Shown here piece by piece: positions 11,264 to 19,723 of a stretch of 64,000 nt of DNA (position 1 is its first letter; the number at the start of each line of letters is the position of its first letter). A program made the position numbers and the translations under genes. Under the pieces are notes generated by a model. The model saw only the letters and a program-made list of their open reading frames with translations. It made no database searches and was not told the DNA's origin. Origin of the DNA: Shinella granuli (GTDB lineage: Bacteria > Pseudomonadota > Alphaproteobacteria > Rhizobiales > Rhizobiaceae); assembly GCF_004341885.1 (NCBI RefSeq), contig NZ_SLVX01000013.1, forward strand, positions 106,242 to 170,241, read 5' to 3'.

Positions 11264-11307
11264 TTTGGGACCACAGGCCGGGAGTTTGAATCTCTCCAGT
11301 CCGGCGG
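11264..11307 (+). pseudogene. Partial tRNA-Pro copy (anticodon loop to 3' end)
   Basis: From TTTGGGACCA onward this segment aligns with tRNA-Pro 2858-2902 in the same orientation, with one gap and about eight mismatches over 44 positions. The T-arm is intact except for one loop change (TTTGAAT for TTCGAAT). The D-arm, the 5' acceptor strand and the CCA are missing, so it cannot be a functional tRNA. Such 3' copies of a tRNA are typical of the far end of elements that integrate into tRNA genes; a decayed duplicate of the tRNA is the alternative. Confidence 0.7.
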
Positions 11308-11426
11308 GCGTTTCGATGCCAAATGCGCTTTCGGTCATTCCCCCTTTACGGAATCCGGGTTATGCATTCTCGAACGCGCGCCGGCGGAACGGTGCGCCGC
11401 TATGCGAGAATTCTGGAGCCGCTTCG

Positions 11427-11732
11427 ATGACCGCGAAGATCTATCGTCCCGCCAAGACCGCCATGCAGTCCGGCAAGGCCAAGACTCATCTCTGGGTCCT
11501 GGAGTTCGATGCCGAGAAGCCGCGGACGATCGACCCGATCATGGGCTATACGAGTTCCGGCGACATGTACCAGCAGGTCAAGCTGACATTCGAAACGAGC
11601 GAAGAGGCGATCGCCTATGCCACGCGCAAGGGCATCGACTTCCGCGTGATCGAGCCGAAGGAAGCAACCCGCAAGCGTGTCGCCTACCCGGACAACTTCC
11701 GCTTCAACCGCATGCAGCCCTGGACCCATTGA
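11427..11732 (+). CDS. ETC complex I subunit (NDUFS4-like)
   Basis: The 101-residue product matches the alphaproteobacterial ETC complex I conserved-region family, related to the mitochondrial 18-kDa accessory subunit NDUFS4. Visible markers are AKIYRPAKTAMQSG at the start, W-x-LEF, the GYTSSGDMYQQV segment and the basic, Trp-containing C-terminus NFRFNRMQPWTH. It probably associates with the peripheral arm of NADH dehydrogenase. The start at 11427, behind TGGAG, is chosen over longer forms because homologues begin there. The tRNA-Pro fragment lies just upstream and tRNA-Arg just downstream. Confidence 0.88.
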   Translation: MTAKIYRPAKTAMQSGKAKTHLWVLEFDAEKPRTIDPIMGYTSSGDMYQQVKLTFETSEEAIAYATRKGIDFRVIEPKEATRKRVAYPDNFRFNRMQPWTH

Positions 11733-11756
11733 GGTTTCGCTGGCCCCGCCAGCCCC

Positions 11757-11833
11757 GGCCCCTTAGCTCAGCTGGATAGAGCATCTGCCTTCTAAGCAGA
11801 ATGTCGCAGGTTCGAGCCCTGCAGGGGTCGCCA
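11757..11833 (+). tRNA. tRNA-Arg (anticodon TCT)
   Basis: Acceptor strand GGCCCCT (11757-11763) pairs with AGGGGTC (11823-11829). The anticodon arm TCTGC-CTTCTAA-GCAGA has TCT at 11791-11793. The T-arm is GCAGG-TTCGAGC-CCTGC, the discriminator is G, and CCA is encoded at 11831-11833. It lies 24 nt after the complex I subunit gene. Confidence 0.97.
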
Positions 11834-11844
11834 AATCGCCTTCG

Positions 11845-11882
11845 CAAAAAAAGGGCAGCCGGATGGCTGCCCTTTCTGTTTG
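11845..11882. terminator. Bidirectional intrinsic terminator
   Basis: GGGCAGCC (11853-11860), GGAT loop and GGCTGCCC (11865-11872) form a perfect 8-bp stem. A-run on the left and T-rich tail on the right let it serve tRNA-Arg on the plus strand and the BA14K gene on the minus strand. Confidence 0.85.
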
Positions 11883-11898
11883 TCCTCTTGCGTCTTGC

Positions 11899-12339
11899 TT
11901 ACGAATAGGGCGAGACGCACTGCTGGCGCGGGCCGTTGTAAGGCTGGAACGTGTTGTCATAGGCCCGGTACGAGCGATAGCGGTTGGCACACCAGCTCTG
12001 GTGCGATCCGCTGCCGGCCTGCGGCTGGTTGGCGATCGCGCCGCCGATTGCCGCGCCGAGGCCGAAGGCGGCGAGCGGATACCACCAGCCGTCCGAATGG
12101 CGGCGATAGCCCGGGCGATAATCGCGGGAGCCGCGATGACCGTGCCAGCGGCGCTCGGTGCGCCGCTCATAACGATCACGACGGTCGCGGCGATCGGAAC
12201 GATACTGCACCTTCTCGACGGCGGAGGCTTCCGGCACGGGCACCCGTGCGAAGGTCACCGCCTGGGCCGGGATGACGGAGGTCAGGGCCAGCGCGAGGGA
12301 CAGCGCCCCTGCGGCAAGACCAGTCTTGAAGTTCAACAT
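11899..12339 (-). CDS. BA14K family exported protein
   Basis: The 146-residue product has a signal peptide ([20 protein letters not shown]..., cleaved after AQA), an Arg-rich middle, a short glycine-rich hydrophobic segment and a C-terminal BA14K motif, W-C-x-x-R-Y-R-S-Y-x-x-x-x-x-T-F-Q-P-Y, ending in CVSPYS. The founding member is the Brucella 14-kDa immunoreactive lectin-like protein; it is exported or envelope-associated with no proven enzymatic role. The start at 12339 has AGGAAAGG upstream. A terminator on the same strand lies about 100 nt upstream. Confidence 0.85.
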   Translation of the reverse strand: MLNFKTGLAAGALSLALALTSVIPAQAVTFARVPVPEASAVEKVQYRSDRRDRRDRYERRTERRWHGHRGSRDYRPGYRRHSDGWWYPLAAFGLGAAIGGAIANQPQAGSGSHQSWCANRYRSYRAYDNTFQPYNGPRQQCVSPYS

Positions 12340-12435
12340 GGCAAAAACCTTTCCTGCTTTTCCGAAGACAGAACGCGGGAAGGACGGGGTGGTTCCAGCC
12401 GCATGTGGGGAAAGCCATGATCCCGAAGGCAAAAG

Positions 12436-12479
12436 AAAAAAAACGGGTTGGTCCGCCTTGTCGGCTCGCCAACCCGTTC
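12436..12479 (-). terminator. Orphan intrinsic terminator upstream of the BA14K gene
   Basis: On the minus strand AACGGGTTGG (12479-12470) and CCAACCCGTT (12452-12443) form a 10-bp stem with a 17-nt loop, followed by a run of T. No minus-strand gene lies between it and the plus-strand GlxA regulator, so it either ends a small RNA or attenuates the BA14K transcript. Confidence 0.75.
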
Positions 12480-12585
12480 CGGTAAAATGCGGATCAGGGT
12501 GTTCGGGGTACAGGGGTTCTCACCACAATCCGGCTGCATCTCCAGATATCCTGTGCGGCCGATCATGCCCGAACGCAATTTTCTC
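12436..12585 (-). ncRNA. Candidate small RNA or leader RNA ending at the orphan terminator
   Basis: A strong terminator at 12436-12479 with no gene feeding it implies a short minus-strand transcript starting somewhere around 12550-12590. The interval contains C-rich single-stranded-looking stretches (AACCCCTGTACCCC) like those used by rhizobial trans-acting small RNAs. The 5' end is a guess and no known family was recognised. Confidence 0.3.
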
Positions 12586-12622
12586 GATTGACATAATGCG
12601 CATATTTTTTGACGATTTCCAC

Positions 12623-13597
12623 ATGAGCAAAAAAGCGCCGCGGCAGGGGCCGCTCGACATCACGATTGTCCTTCTGCCGGAGTCCTCGATCATGTCGCTC
12701 GCCTCGGCGCTCGACCCGATGCGCGCGGCAAACCGCGTCGTGCCGGAGCCGGTGTTCCGCTGGACGATCCTGTCGCCGCTCGGCAAGCCGGTGCTGCTGA
12801 CCTGCGGCGTGGAGATCCGCGTGGACGGCGCCTTTGCCGACGTGACGAGCGGCGACGCGCTGCTCGTCATCGCCGGCTTCAACCAGGAGCGCCATGCCGA
12901 CCGGTCCTTCGTGTCGCGGCTGAAGAAGGTGGCGCGGCGGTTCGACGTGGTGGCCGGCATCGAATCGGGCTGCTGGCTGCTGGCGCGCTCCGGTCTGCTC
13001 GACGGGCGCGATGCGACGGCGCATTGGGAGGAACTGGAGGATTTCGCGGCGGCCTTTCCGGCGCTCAATGTGCGGGCCGACCGGTTCGTCACCGACGGGC
13101 CGCTCTGGACCTCGGGCGGCGCCTCGCCGACCTTCGACATGATGCTGCATCTGGTGCGCGAACGGTTCGGCTCGGCGGTGGCGCTCGATGTGGCGAGCGT
13201 CTTCGTCTATGACGAGACCCATGCGGCGACGGATGCGCAGCCGCTCGTCTCGCTCGGCCGGCTGGGCGAGCACCAGCCGGAGCTTGCCGCCGCGATCCGC
13301 CTGATGGAGCGCACGATCGACCGGCCGCTGACCATTGCCGCGCTCGCCCGGCGGCTCGGCTTTTCCACGCGCAAGCTGGAGACGCTGTTTACCGCGGGTC
13401 TCGGCACCGGGCCGGGGAAATATTACCTGCGCCTGCGGCTGACGGCCGCCCAGCGGCTGGTGCGCGATACGTCGCTTTCGATCCAGGACGTGGCGTTGCG
13501 CAGCGGCTTTGACAGCCTTTCCGCCTTTTCGCGCGCCTTTCGCAATCACTTCGGTGCAAGCCCGCTCAAACTTCGGGCCGAGCAGCGGGCCAAATAG
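12623..13597 (+). CDS. GlxA/AraC-type transcriptional regulator
   Basis: The 324-residue product has an N-terminal DJ-1/PfpI-like domain (about residues 10-190, with the ESGCWLLARSGLLDG nucleophile-elbow region) and a C-terminal AraC double helix-turn-helix (about 220-320). GlxA-type regulators often activate catabolism of choline derivatives, arginine or other amines. The ligand is unknown here. ATG 12623 starts MSKKAPRQG; an in-frame ATG at 12596 would add nine residues, and neither has a clear ribosome site. Confidence 0.82.
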   Translation: MSKKAPRQGPLDITIVLLPESSIMSLASALDPMRAANRVVPEPVFRWTILSPLGKPVLLTCGVEIRVDGAFADVTSGDALLVIAGFNQERHADRSFVSRLKKVARRFDVVAGIESGCWLLARSGLLDGRDATAHWEELEDFAAAFPALNVRADRFVTDGPLWTSGGASPTFDMMLHLVRERFGSAVALDVASVFVYDETHAATDAQPLVSLGRLGEHQPELAAAIRLMERTIDRPLTIAALARRLGFSTRKLETLFTAGLGTGPGKYYLRLRLTAAQRLVRDTSLSIQDVALRSGFDSLSAFSRAFRNHFGASPLKLRAEQRAK

Positions 13598-13600
13598 AGC

Positions 13601-13632
13601 GCGGCCGGTTCCGGGACAGCAGAACCGGCCGC
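13601..13632 (+). terminator. Strong hairpin after the GlxA-type gene
   Basis: GCGGCCGGTTC (13601-13611) pairs perfectly with GAACCGGCCGC (13622-13632) around a 10-nt loop, four bases after the stop codon. There is no T-run, so it may be a weak or factor-assisted terminator or a 3' stabiliser. Confidence 0.5.
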
Positions 13633-13738
13633 AGGGCCATGGTCGGGGACGGGGATTGGGGGACTGACCGGGCCCTTTCTCGCGCCCGGCGGGATCGCCG
13701 GGCAGTCTCGTCATGCGGCGCCTTGCGGCGGCCGGATG

Positions 13739-14338
13739 TTACTTGACGCTACCGACGGCGTCGGCACGACCGTCCTGAAGCTTGACCCACTTGCCGGCAT
13801 TCACCGAGGACTGGCGCTTCAGGTAGCGGTATTCGGTCTGCGACCAGAGCAGGACCTTGTTGCGCATGTTGTCGAGCACGAAGTCGCCGCGGTCGGTGCG
13901 CACGGTCAGCACGGCATGGCCTTCGCCGTTCGGCTGCAGCACGACGGTGATGAGCAGGTTCGACGGCGAGATGCCGGCTTCCATCAGGCGCTTGCGCTTG
14001 ATGAGCACGTAGTCCTCGCAGTCCGCCGCGCCGTCGGGATAGGTCCACTGTTCTTCCACGCCGTAGATTTCCATGTCCGTCAGCGGCATGAATTCGGTGT
14101 TGGCGGTGTAGTTGACGTTGAGGATCGTCTTCCAGTTTTCCTGCGTCAGCTTGAGCGGGCCGGTGTCCTTGCCGGTCGGGCCGCATTCGTCGCTGTACTT
14201 CTTGCAGAATTCATAGTGCCCGATGGGCTGGTTGGTCGCGCCGGCCAGCGGAATGTTGGCGGGCAGGGCCATCGCGGCGCCTGCGGCGGCAAGAGAGAAG
14301 AGGAATGCAAACGTCCCTGTCTTGATCGTTTTTGTCAT
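13739..14338 (-). CDS. Periplasmic transglutaminase-like cysteine protease (BTLCP, LapG-related)
   Basis: The 199-residue protein has a signal peptide (about residues 1-25) and a BTLCP domain. The predicted catalytic triad is Cys107 in DGAADCEDYV, His141 in GEGHAVL and Asp156 in FVLDN. The same family includes LapG, a calcium-dependent periplasmic protease that releases surface adhesins under c-di-GMP control through LapD. No LapD or adhesin gene is in the window, so the LapG role is only possible. A PilZ gene lies upstream on the same strand. Confidence 0.85.
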   Translation of the reverse strand: MTKTIKTGTFAFLFSLAAAGAAMALPANIPLAGATNQPIGHYEFCKKYSDECGPTGKDTGPLKLTQENWKTILNVNYTANTEFMPLTDMEIYGVEEQWTYPDGAADCEDYVLIKRKRLMEAGISPSNLLITVVLQPNGEGHAVLTVRTDRGDFVLDNMRNKVLLWSQTEYRYLKRQSSVNAGKWVKLQDGRADAVGSVK

Positions 14339-14768
14339 TGTGTCCGTCCCCGTTTGATGAGGTCACAATGACAGCTATGTTTTGATCTTGCGCGAAAAGC
14401 CGAAGTATAACTTAGTTCAAATCAAGACGGTATAAGAATAAAATAAGAATAGAATTTGATGTTGTTTTGATCTGTATTTGAGGCGTATTTGACTAAAATT
14501 TGAACGAAATTCCGCCTGTGCCGAAGCCGCTACCGGCGGTCTAATTTGCTGATTATAAAAGGAATATTTCGTTTTACGCCGCGCTCTTCGGGAGCCTGTT
14601 TGCGGTCAGGAGGCGCTGGCGGGGGACGCAAGGCGCCAGCCGCGGCACTGATCGGGCCGACGGAAAACCGATGGAATCGCCAGAACGGACGGCAGAACGC
14701 TTCGGCGGGCCGAAAATTTTTTTGAATCTATTTTCGCGACGATGGCCTGTGCCGTCCTGAAACAGCAA
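14339..14768. other. AT-rich intergenic stretch
   Basis: About 14380-14520 is strikingly AT-rich for this genome, with repeated TTTGA/TTTTGATC motifs and A-tracts (AAGAATAAAATAAGAATAGAATTTGA split over 14430-14458). No gene is supported. It probably contains the promoter region of the BTLCP gene and may bind nucleoid proteins. Confidence 0.4.
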
Positions 14769-14786
14769 AGGGCCCCGCAGGGCCCT
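14769..14786 (-). terminator. Terminator of the PilZ gene
   Basis: AGGGCCC-CGCA-GGGCCCT forms a 7-bp stem 37 nt beyond the PilZ stop. On the minus strand it is followed by TTGCTGTTTC. Confidence 0.6.
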
Positions 14787-14822
14787 CCTGGAACAGATCG
14801 GTGTCGTATCCGTCCCGGAATG

Positions 14823-15434
14823 TTACAGGAAGGCGGTCAGGGCTTCCTTCGACTGCACGGAGGAGAACTCGATGGCGACGCCCTCCTGGAAGTGGCGCAC
14901 GACGCGGCCCTTCATGTTGCCGAGCTGTATGGGCGTGCCGAGCGCCGGCCGCACGTCGATATCGACGGCGGCGCCGGAGAGCGACAGGTCGATGATGCGG
15001 CAGGGATAGCGCCGGCCGTCGTCGAGAGTCAGTTCCGTGCGGGTGTTGCGCGGCGTCAGGCGGTTGTGGCGGCGGTCTTCCGGCAGGCCCAGTTCATGCT
15101 TGTTGGCGATCCAGGTGAGCTGCGCGGCGAGTTTCTCGCGCTTGCGGTCCGTGGCGGTGAGGAGGATGGCGAAGCCGTTGTCGTTGAGGACGGCCACGCT
15201 GCCCTCGATGCGGCCGAGGTGATCGACATAGGCGATGATGCGCTCGCCCATGCGCGGGCGGGCGGCGCAGACGAAGCTGGCATCGCCGGGCGACATGTCG
15301 AGCACGGTGCACTCGTATTCGTCATGGTTGGGCAGCATCAGCCGGCCCGGCAGGTTCACCGAGACGCGCTGGAAGCTGCGCTGCTCGGGCTGCGGCTTGC
15401 GGGCGGCGGGCGATGCTTGCTGGAATGAGTACAT
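14823..15434 (-). CDS. PilZ domain protein (probable c-di-GMP effector)
   Basis: The 203-residue protein appears to hold two PilZ-like domains. The first, about residues 18-95, begins QRVSVNLPGRL and has D-M-S-P-G-D. The second, about 118-200, begins RHNRLTPRNTR and has the D-L-S-L-S-G-A pattern. RxxxR plus D/NxSxxG is the c-di-GMP-binding signature, best kept in the second domain (R-H-N-R plus DLSLSG). It is a cytosolic soluble protein whose output partner is unknown. It lies upstream of the LapG-related protease on the same strand, but a terminator separates them. Confidence 0.8.
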   Translation of the reverse strand: MYSFQQASPAARKPQPEQRSFQRVSVNLPGRLMLPNHDEYECTVLDMSPGDASFVCAARPRMGERIIAYVDHLGRIEGSVAVLNDNGFAILLTATDRKREKLAAQLTWIANKHELGLPEDRRHNRLTPRNTRTELTLDDGRRYPCRIIDLSLSGAAVDIDVRPALGTPIQLGNMKGRVVRHFQEGVAIEFSSVQSKEALTAFL

Positions 15435-15579
15435 GTGCGCGCTGGCCTGGTGATCCTATCTCTTTCCAACTCTTAATCTTTCTGGGTTAACAGAAGGTTT
15501 GTTGCCCCATGGAAAAGTCATAACGAGCGCGTTCTTCAACAACTCTGAGGCGTTTTCGGTTGTATTGGCGCCGCCAGCC

Positions 15580-16221
15580 TCACGCATCGTCAGCCGGACG
15601 GCCGCCCTCGAAGATGCGGAGATGCAGCACGCGGTTCACCGTCTGCCCGAGGCCGATCGGTCGCACGGCCATGACGGAGGTGGGCATGGGAACGGCCGGC
15701 CGGTTGCCCCTGAGGCTGCGCGCACGGTTCGGATCGATGACCGAAAGCGCGCCGAGCGTCGCATAGCGAAAGGCGCTCAGCGGCTGGCGCTGGCCGGGCA
15801 GGGGTGCGAAGGCGCCGATGATGCGGTCCGCCACCTTGCCCTTGCTGGCAAGCGGCAGCAGCACGATCTCGGCCTCGGTGGTCTCCAGCCGCCCGTCGAC
15901 GAGCGCGACCTGCATGACGGCGGGCGCCGCATGCGCCATCACGTTTTCCGTGATCCGCGCGATGCGGGTGCGCTGGTCGGGGGCGAAGAGCGCATCGAAG
16001 GCCGTCGCCTTCAGTTCCCGGCCGAACTGGGCACACAGGCGCGTGCCCGCCAGGCGAAAGCGCGGATCGTGCAGCCGGCCGTGTTCCAGGATGAAGACGT
16101 CGGGCAGGATCGGCGCGATGTCGGCGGGCTCGATAGCGCTTCGCAACGGCACGCCGCGCTCGCCGCGCCGGCGCGTCCAGTAATCGTAAAGGGCCGTGAT
16201 GGCCTTCGTCTGCATGCTCAT
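15580..16221 (-). CDS. PAS domain protein (PAS_5/DUF1388 type)
   Basis: The 213-residue product matches the alphaproteobacterial PAS_5 proteins: an N-terminal YDYWTRRRGERGVPLRSAI segment, a central I-L-P-D-V-F-I-L-E region with R-F-R-L-A-G-T-R-L, and C-terminal basic linker sequences. No output domain is visible. Members are short sensory or adaptor proteins of unknown ligand. The start at 16221 (or ATG 16215) is chosen because upstream sequence is not conserved-looking; the ribosome site is weak. Confidence 0.72.
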   Translation of the reverse strand: MSMQTKAITALYDYWTRRRGERGVPLRSAIEPADIAPILPDVFILEHGRLHDPRFRLAGTRLCAQFGRELKATAFDALFAPDQRTRIARITENVMAHAAPAVMQVALVDGRLETTEAEIVLLPLASKGKVADRIIGAFAPLPGQRQPLSAFRYATLGALSVIDPNRARSLRGNRPAVPMPTSVMAVRPIGLGQTVNRVLHLRIFEGGRPADDA

Positions 16222-16508
16222 TTCCAATCGATTCTGTTCCGTTCCGGCACGAAAGGCCGGGCATACGGAGCTCATGCGGGGGAAGGAGCGAGTTTCGTGC
16301 CAGCGCAATGTTAAGGTTAACGATTGGTTTCGATTGCGCCGGTCGCCGGTTTGGGGGAACATCCGGGTATCCCTCCATGAGGGAATGGTTTACTGCACAT
16401 CGATTTCAGCCCCGGGGATTGGGGGCGCCGGCCGTCAGCGAAAGCTGCACGGCCTTTCTTTTCTCTGTATAAGCGCGATTCGTATTTTATGAGTTTGGTG
16501 GTTCGGTC

Positions 16509-17249
16509 ATGAGTAACGACGGCGTCGACGTGCAGGGTGGCAGTGCGGATATCCGCAAGCGGGAGCCGGCCTTCAACCTGCCGGGCAGTCTCGTCGCGGT
16601 CCTGGCATTCCTGACCGCCATCCATGTGATCCGCACCTATCTTCTCTCCGCCTCGGCGGACGAGTTCGTGCTCCTGCACTTCGCCTTCATTCCCGGCCGC
16701 TATGTCATTCCCCTCGCCGAGCAGGATCTCGGCTGGCTCTGGGGGCCGGTCACCTATTCGCTGCTGCACGGTAGCTGGGAGCACCTGATCTTCAACGCGT
16801 TCTGGATGGTCGCCTTCGGGGCGCCGGTGGTGCGCCGCATCGGCCTCGCGCGTTTCTTCCTGTTCTGGTGCCTTTCGGCCATCGCCGCCGTCGCCTTCCA
16901 CAGCGCGCTGCACTGGGGGGCGATGATCCTCGTCGTCGGCGCCTCCGGGGTCGTGTCCGGCCTGATGGGCGCGGCGGCCCGCTTCGTCTTCTCGCCGAGC
17001 GGGCGCATCAGCCGGCAGTTCGCCCATCTCAACCGCCGCCTGACGATAGCGGAGGCGCTGTCCAACCGCTCCGTTCTGGTCTTTTCCGGCATCTGGTTCC
17101 TGACGAACTTCCTGATCGGCTTCGGCCAGATCTTCGGCTCGGATGCCGGCGGGGCGATCGCCTGGGAGGCTCATATCGGCGGGTTCCTGTTCGGCTTCCT
17201 CTTCTTCCCGCTGTTCGACGTCGGGGTGGCGGAAAGCCGCCGGGATTAA
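16509..17249 (+). CDS. Rhomboid family intramembrane serine protease
   Basis: The 246-residue membrane protein has about six hydrophobic helices. The catalytic Ser146 lies in the GASG motif and His222 in EAHIGGFLFG, and the HGSWEHLIFNAFWM segment matches the conserved second transmembrane helix. Rhomboids cleave membrane proteins within the bilayer; the substrate is unknown. The start at 16509 is 5-10 nt after a weak G-rich site. Neighbours are unrelated in function. Confidence 0.9.
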   Translation: MSNDGVDVQGGSADIRKREPAFNLPGSLVAVLAFLTAIHVIRTYLLSASADEFVLLHFAFIPGRYVIPLAEQDLGWLWGPVTYSLLHGSWEHLIFNAFWMVAFGAPVVRRIGLARFFLFWCLSAIAAVAFHSALHWGAMILVVGASGVVSGLMGAAARFVFSPSGRISRQFAHLNRRLTIAEALSNRSVLVFSGIWFLTNFLIGFGQIFGSDAGGAIAWEAHIGGFLFGFLFFPLFDVGVAESRRD

Positions 17250-17437
17250 CGTTAGTTCATTAGCGGTCTTGCAATCGCCTCTTTCGTGGCGCACCATGGA
17301 AGTGTTCCGGTTCGCACATGCACACCGGAACGGGGCGGCATCTTGCAGGAGGAAGCGGGTGTCGCCGGTACTGTGGCAGGGCAACCCCCGTGCGGGTGTC
17401 CCGCCTCTCTGCGTCATGATGCACACGGGAGGTACGC

Positions 17438-17866
17438 ATGTATGTAAAGACGATACTGGACGAAAAAGGCCGCAACGTCGTTACCGGCGGCCCGCAGCTC
17501 ACCGTCAGGCAAGCCGCCGTCTACCTGCATGAAAACCATATCGGCGCCATCGTCATCCTCGACCGCAACGACCGCATCGCCGGCATTGCCACCGAGCGCG
17601 ACATCGTCGCCGCCGTCGCCCGCAACGGGGCCGAATGCCTGGACAAACCCATTTCCTCCATCATGTGGGGCAATGTCCATCGTTGCGGCGAGAACCAGAC
17701 CGTCGACGAACTCATGGAAATGATGAGCACGCTGCGCGCCCGCCATATCCCGGTGGAGAAGGACGGCCGGCTCGTCGGTATCATCTCGATCGGCGACGTG
17801 GTGAAATCCCATATCCGGGCGATCCAGCACGAGGCGGATGCCATCAAGGCCTATATCGCCGGCTGA
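17438..17866 (+). CDS. CBS domain protein
   Basis: The 142-residue product consists of one pair of CBS motifs (about residues 8-65 and 75-135), which bind adenine nucleotides and sense energy state or act as regulatory modules. GIATERDIV and GIISIGDVVK are the typical ends of the two motifs. No catalytic domain is attached. The start has a strong GGGAGGT ribosome site. Confidence 0.9.
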   Translation: MYVKTILDEKGRNVVTGGPQLTVRQAAVYLHENHIGAIVILDRNDRIAGIATERDIVAAVARNGAECLDKPISSIMWGNVHRCGENQTVDELMEMMSTLRARHIPVEKDGRLVGIISIGDVVKSHIRAIQHEADAIKAYIAG

Positions 17867-17943
17867 CCGCCGATCTCCCGACGGTTTCGGGCGGAGCGAT
17901 TTCTCGCCCCGCCCGCTCGACTATTGACGATGAAATCCCCTCT

Positions 17944-18906
17944 TCAGCGCATCAGCACCACTTCCTGCATGCGCTTGATCTCGGTGATGCGGGCCTTGGC
18001 TTCCAGGTAACCGCGATCGATCGCTTCGCCGGCGCGGTGGAATTCCGACAGGCCGATATCCGAAAGCTTGGGGTGCAGCGCAAGATCCGGCGGGTCGCCG
18101 GCAAGGCGTGCGCGGGAAATGCGGTCTTGGATGATGTTGAAGGATTGCACCATGACGCCCGTCAGGCCGAGCCGGGCGGCGCTGTCCTCCTGCCTCGGTT
18201 CGTCGATCTTCTGCTCGCTGGCGCTGTGCTTGATCACCGCCGAGCGGCCATAGAGGTCGTAGTTGAGGTTGACGGCGACGACCAGCGGCTCCTCATGGGC
18301 GCGGCAGACCGACACCGGCACCGGATTGACCAGCGCCCCGTCGACCAGCGTGCGGTTGTTGCACTTGATCGGCTCGAAGATGCCGGGCAGCGCGTAGGAG
18401 GCGCGGATGGCGGTGATCAGCGAACCGCTGTTGATCCAGACCTCGTGGCCGCTGTTGACCTCGGTCGCGACGGCGACGAAGGGACGGTCGAGGCTCTCGA
18501 TCGAGAGGTTCTCCAGATGCTCCTGCATGCGCTTGGTCAGCCGCATGCCGCCGAAGAGGCCCGAGCCGCGAATGGTGAAATCGAGGAGGCTGGCGATACG
18601 CCGCATGGTGAGCGAGCGGGCGAAGGCCTCCAGCTCGTCGAGCTTGCCGGCGAGATAACAGCCGCCGACCAGGGCGCCGATGGAGGTGCCGGCGATCATC
18701 GAGACCTCGATGCCTTCCTCGTCCAGCGCCCGCAGCACGCCGATATGCGCCCAGCCGCGGGCGGCGCCGCCGCCCAGGGCCAGCGCGATTTTCGATTTGC
18801 GCGGCGGGGCCGGCGCAGGAATATGGGACATGTCGTTCATGGAAGGGCCGCCGGGGTCGGATGCATCCGCCGTTACAAGACTACGATTGAAACTCCAGTT
18901 CAACAT
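17944..18906 (-). CDS. Patatin-like phospholipase (RssA/NTE type)
   Basis: The 320-residue product has the oxyanion loop GGGAARG (residues 45-51), the nucleophile elbow GTSIG with Ser75, and the D-G-A motif that carries the catalytic Asp (VDGALVNP). These define a cytosolic Ser-Asp dyad lipid acyl hydrolase. ATG 18906 has GGAGGT seven nt upstream, much better than the internal ATG at 18840. The C-terminal helix may associate with membranes. Substrate unknown. Confidence 0.9.
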   Translation of the reverse strand: MLNWSFNRSLVTADASDPGGPSMNDMSHIPAPAPPRKSKIALALGGGAARGWAHIGVLRALDEEGIEVSMIAGTSIGALVGGCYLAGKLDELEAFARSLTMRRIASLLDFTIRGSGLFGGMRLTKRMQEHLENLSIESLDRPFVAVATEVNSGHEVWINSGSLITAIRASYALPGIFEPIKCNNRTLVDGALVNPVPVSVCRAHEEPLVVAVNLNYDLYGRSAVIKHSASEQKIDEPRQEDSAARLGLTGVMVQSFNIIQDRISRARLAGDPPDLALHPKLSDIGLSEFHRAGEAIDRGYLEAKARITEIKRMQEVVLMR

Positions 18907-19270
18907 TCCGGACCTCCATTACCAAGAGGAATTCGCGGCGAGGCAATCGGTTCCGGCGCCACGCCACCCTCGGCAACACAATAGATGACAGGATAGACGC
19001 ACTCTGTGACCCGGGGAACTTTGCCGGAGGAAATCTGCCGGCGGGCGGTCCCGTGTGCGTCCGGTCGCGGCTGGAGGAGGGCCCGGGCCCGCAGGATCGT
19101 CGCCCCGGTGGGGGTGGCCTTGGAAACCGGTCGTGACGCACGAGAGCGATGGGGTTCCATGTCCTGATCCGCATGGCGGGGACAGAGGCCGCCATGCAGG
19201 ACATTAGGCGTCGGGACCGGTTGCCAATTGGTGAATCCGTGCCGAAACCGGACGGAATTCGCCGGGATGC
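18907..19270. other. Non-coding stretch between hisI and the patatin gene
   Basis: No gene is supported. It holds a large inverted repeat at 19159-19204 (listed separately) and the promoter region of the patatin gene. Confidence 0.4.
19159..19204. repeat. Large imperfect hairpin downstream of hisI
   Basis: ATGTCCT (19159-19165) pairs with AGGACAT (19198-19204), and GCATGGCGG (19171-19179) with CCGCCATGC (19189-19197). This is 16 bp of stem interrupted only by a 5-nt bulge. It lies 67 nt past the hisI stop and may end or stabilise that transcript, although no T-run follows. Confidence 0.6.
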
Positions 19271-19723
19271 TTAATTTTTGCCGTAGATCGCCGCCGGGTC
19301 GAACTGCGGCGCGCCGCCCGTGATGGTCAGCACGGCGCCGTCGGGACCGTTCGAGACCGTGCGGTAGAAGCAGGATCTGCGGCCGGTGTGGCAGGTCGCG
19401 TCATGGCCGGCGACCGAGACCTTCAGCCAGACGGCATCCTGGTCGCAATCCGTCCGCAGTTCCACGACGGTCTGCAGGTTGCCCGACGTTTCGCCCTTCT
19501 TCCACAGCGCCTTGCGCGAGCGGCTCCAGTAATGCGCGATGCCGGTCTCGATGGTCAGCGCCAGCGATTCGGCATTCATGTGGGCGACCATGAGCAGTTC
19601 GCCGTCCTTCGCATCCGTCACCACGGCCGTCACCAGGCCGTGCTCGTCGAAGCGCGGCGTGAAGGCCGGGCCCGTTTCGAGCTCGGCCTTGTCCTTGGGC
19701 GGGGTCTTGAAGGTCATCGGCAT
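19271..19723 (-). CDS. hisI: Phosphoribosyl-AMP cyclohydrolase
   Basis: The 150-residue protein performs the third step of histidine synthesis, opening the adenine ring of phosphoribosyl-AMP. Family markers are [32 protein letters not shown] and the metal-binding segment D-C-D-Q-D-A with C-H-T-G-R-R-S-C-F. There is no fused HisE (pyrophosphohydrolase) domain, as usual in alphaproteobacteria. The start at 19723 was chosen by homology of MPMTFKTPP; an ATG at 19717 is equally possible. Confidence 0.93.
   Translation of the reverse strand: MPMTFKTPPKDKAELETGPAFTPRFDEHGLVTAVVTDAKDGELLMVAHMNAESLALTIETGIAHYWSRSRKALWKKGETSGNLQTVVELRTDCDQDAVWLKVSVAGHDATCHTGRRSCFYRTVSNGPDGAVLTITGGAPQFDPAAIYGKN

Noticed and set aside
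12520..13140. Minus-strand frame as a coding gene feeding the orphan terminator
   Set aside because: It is antisense to the DJ-1-like domain of the GlxA regulator, Ser/Arg-rich and without a ribosome site.
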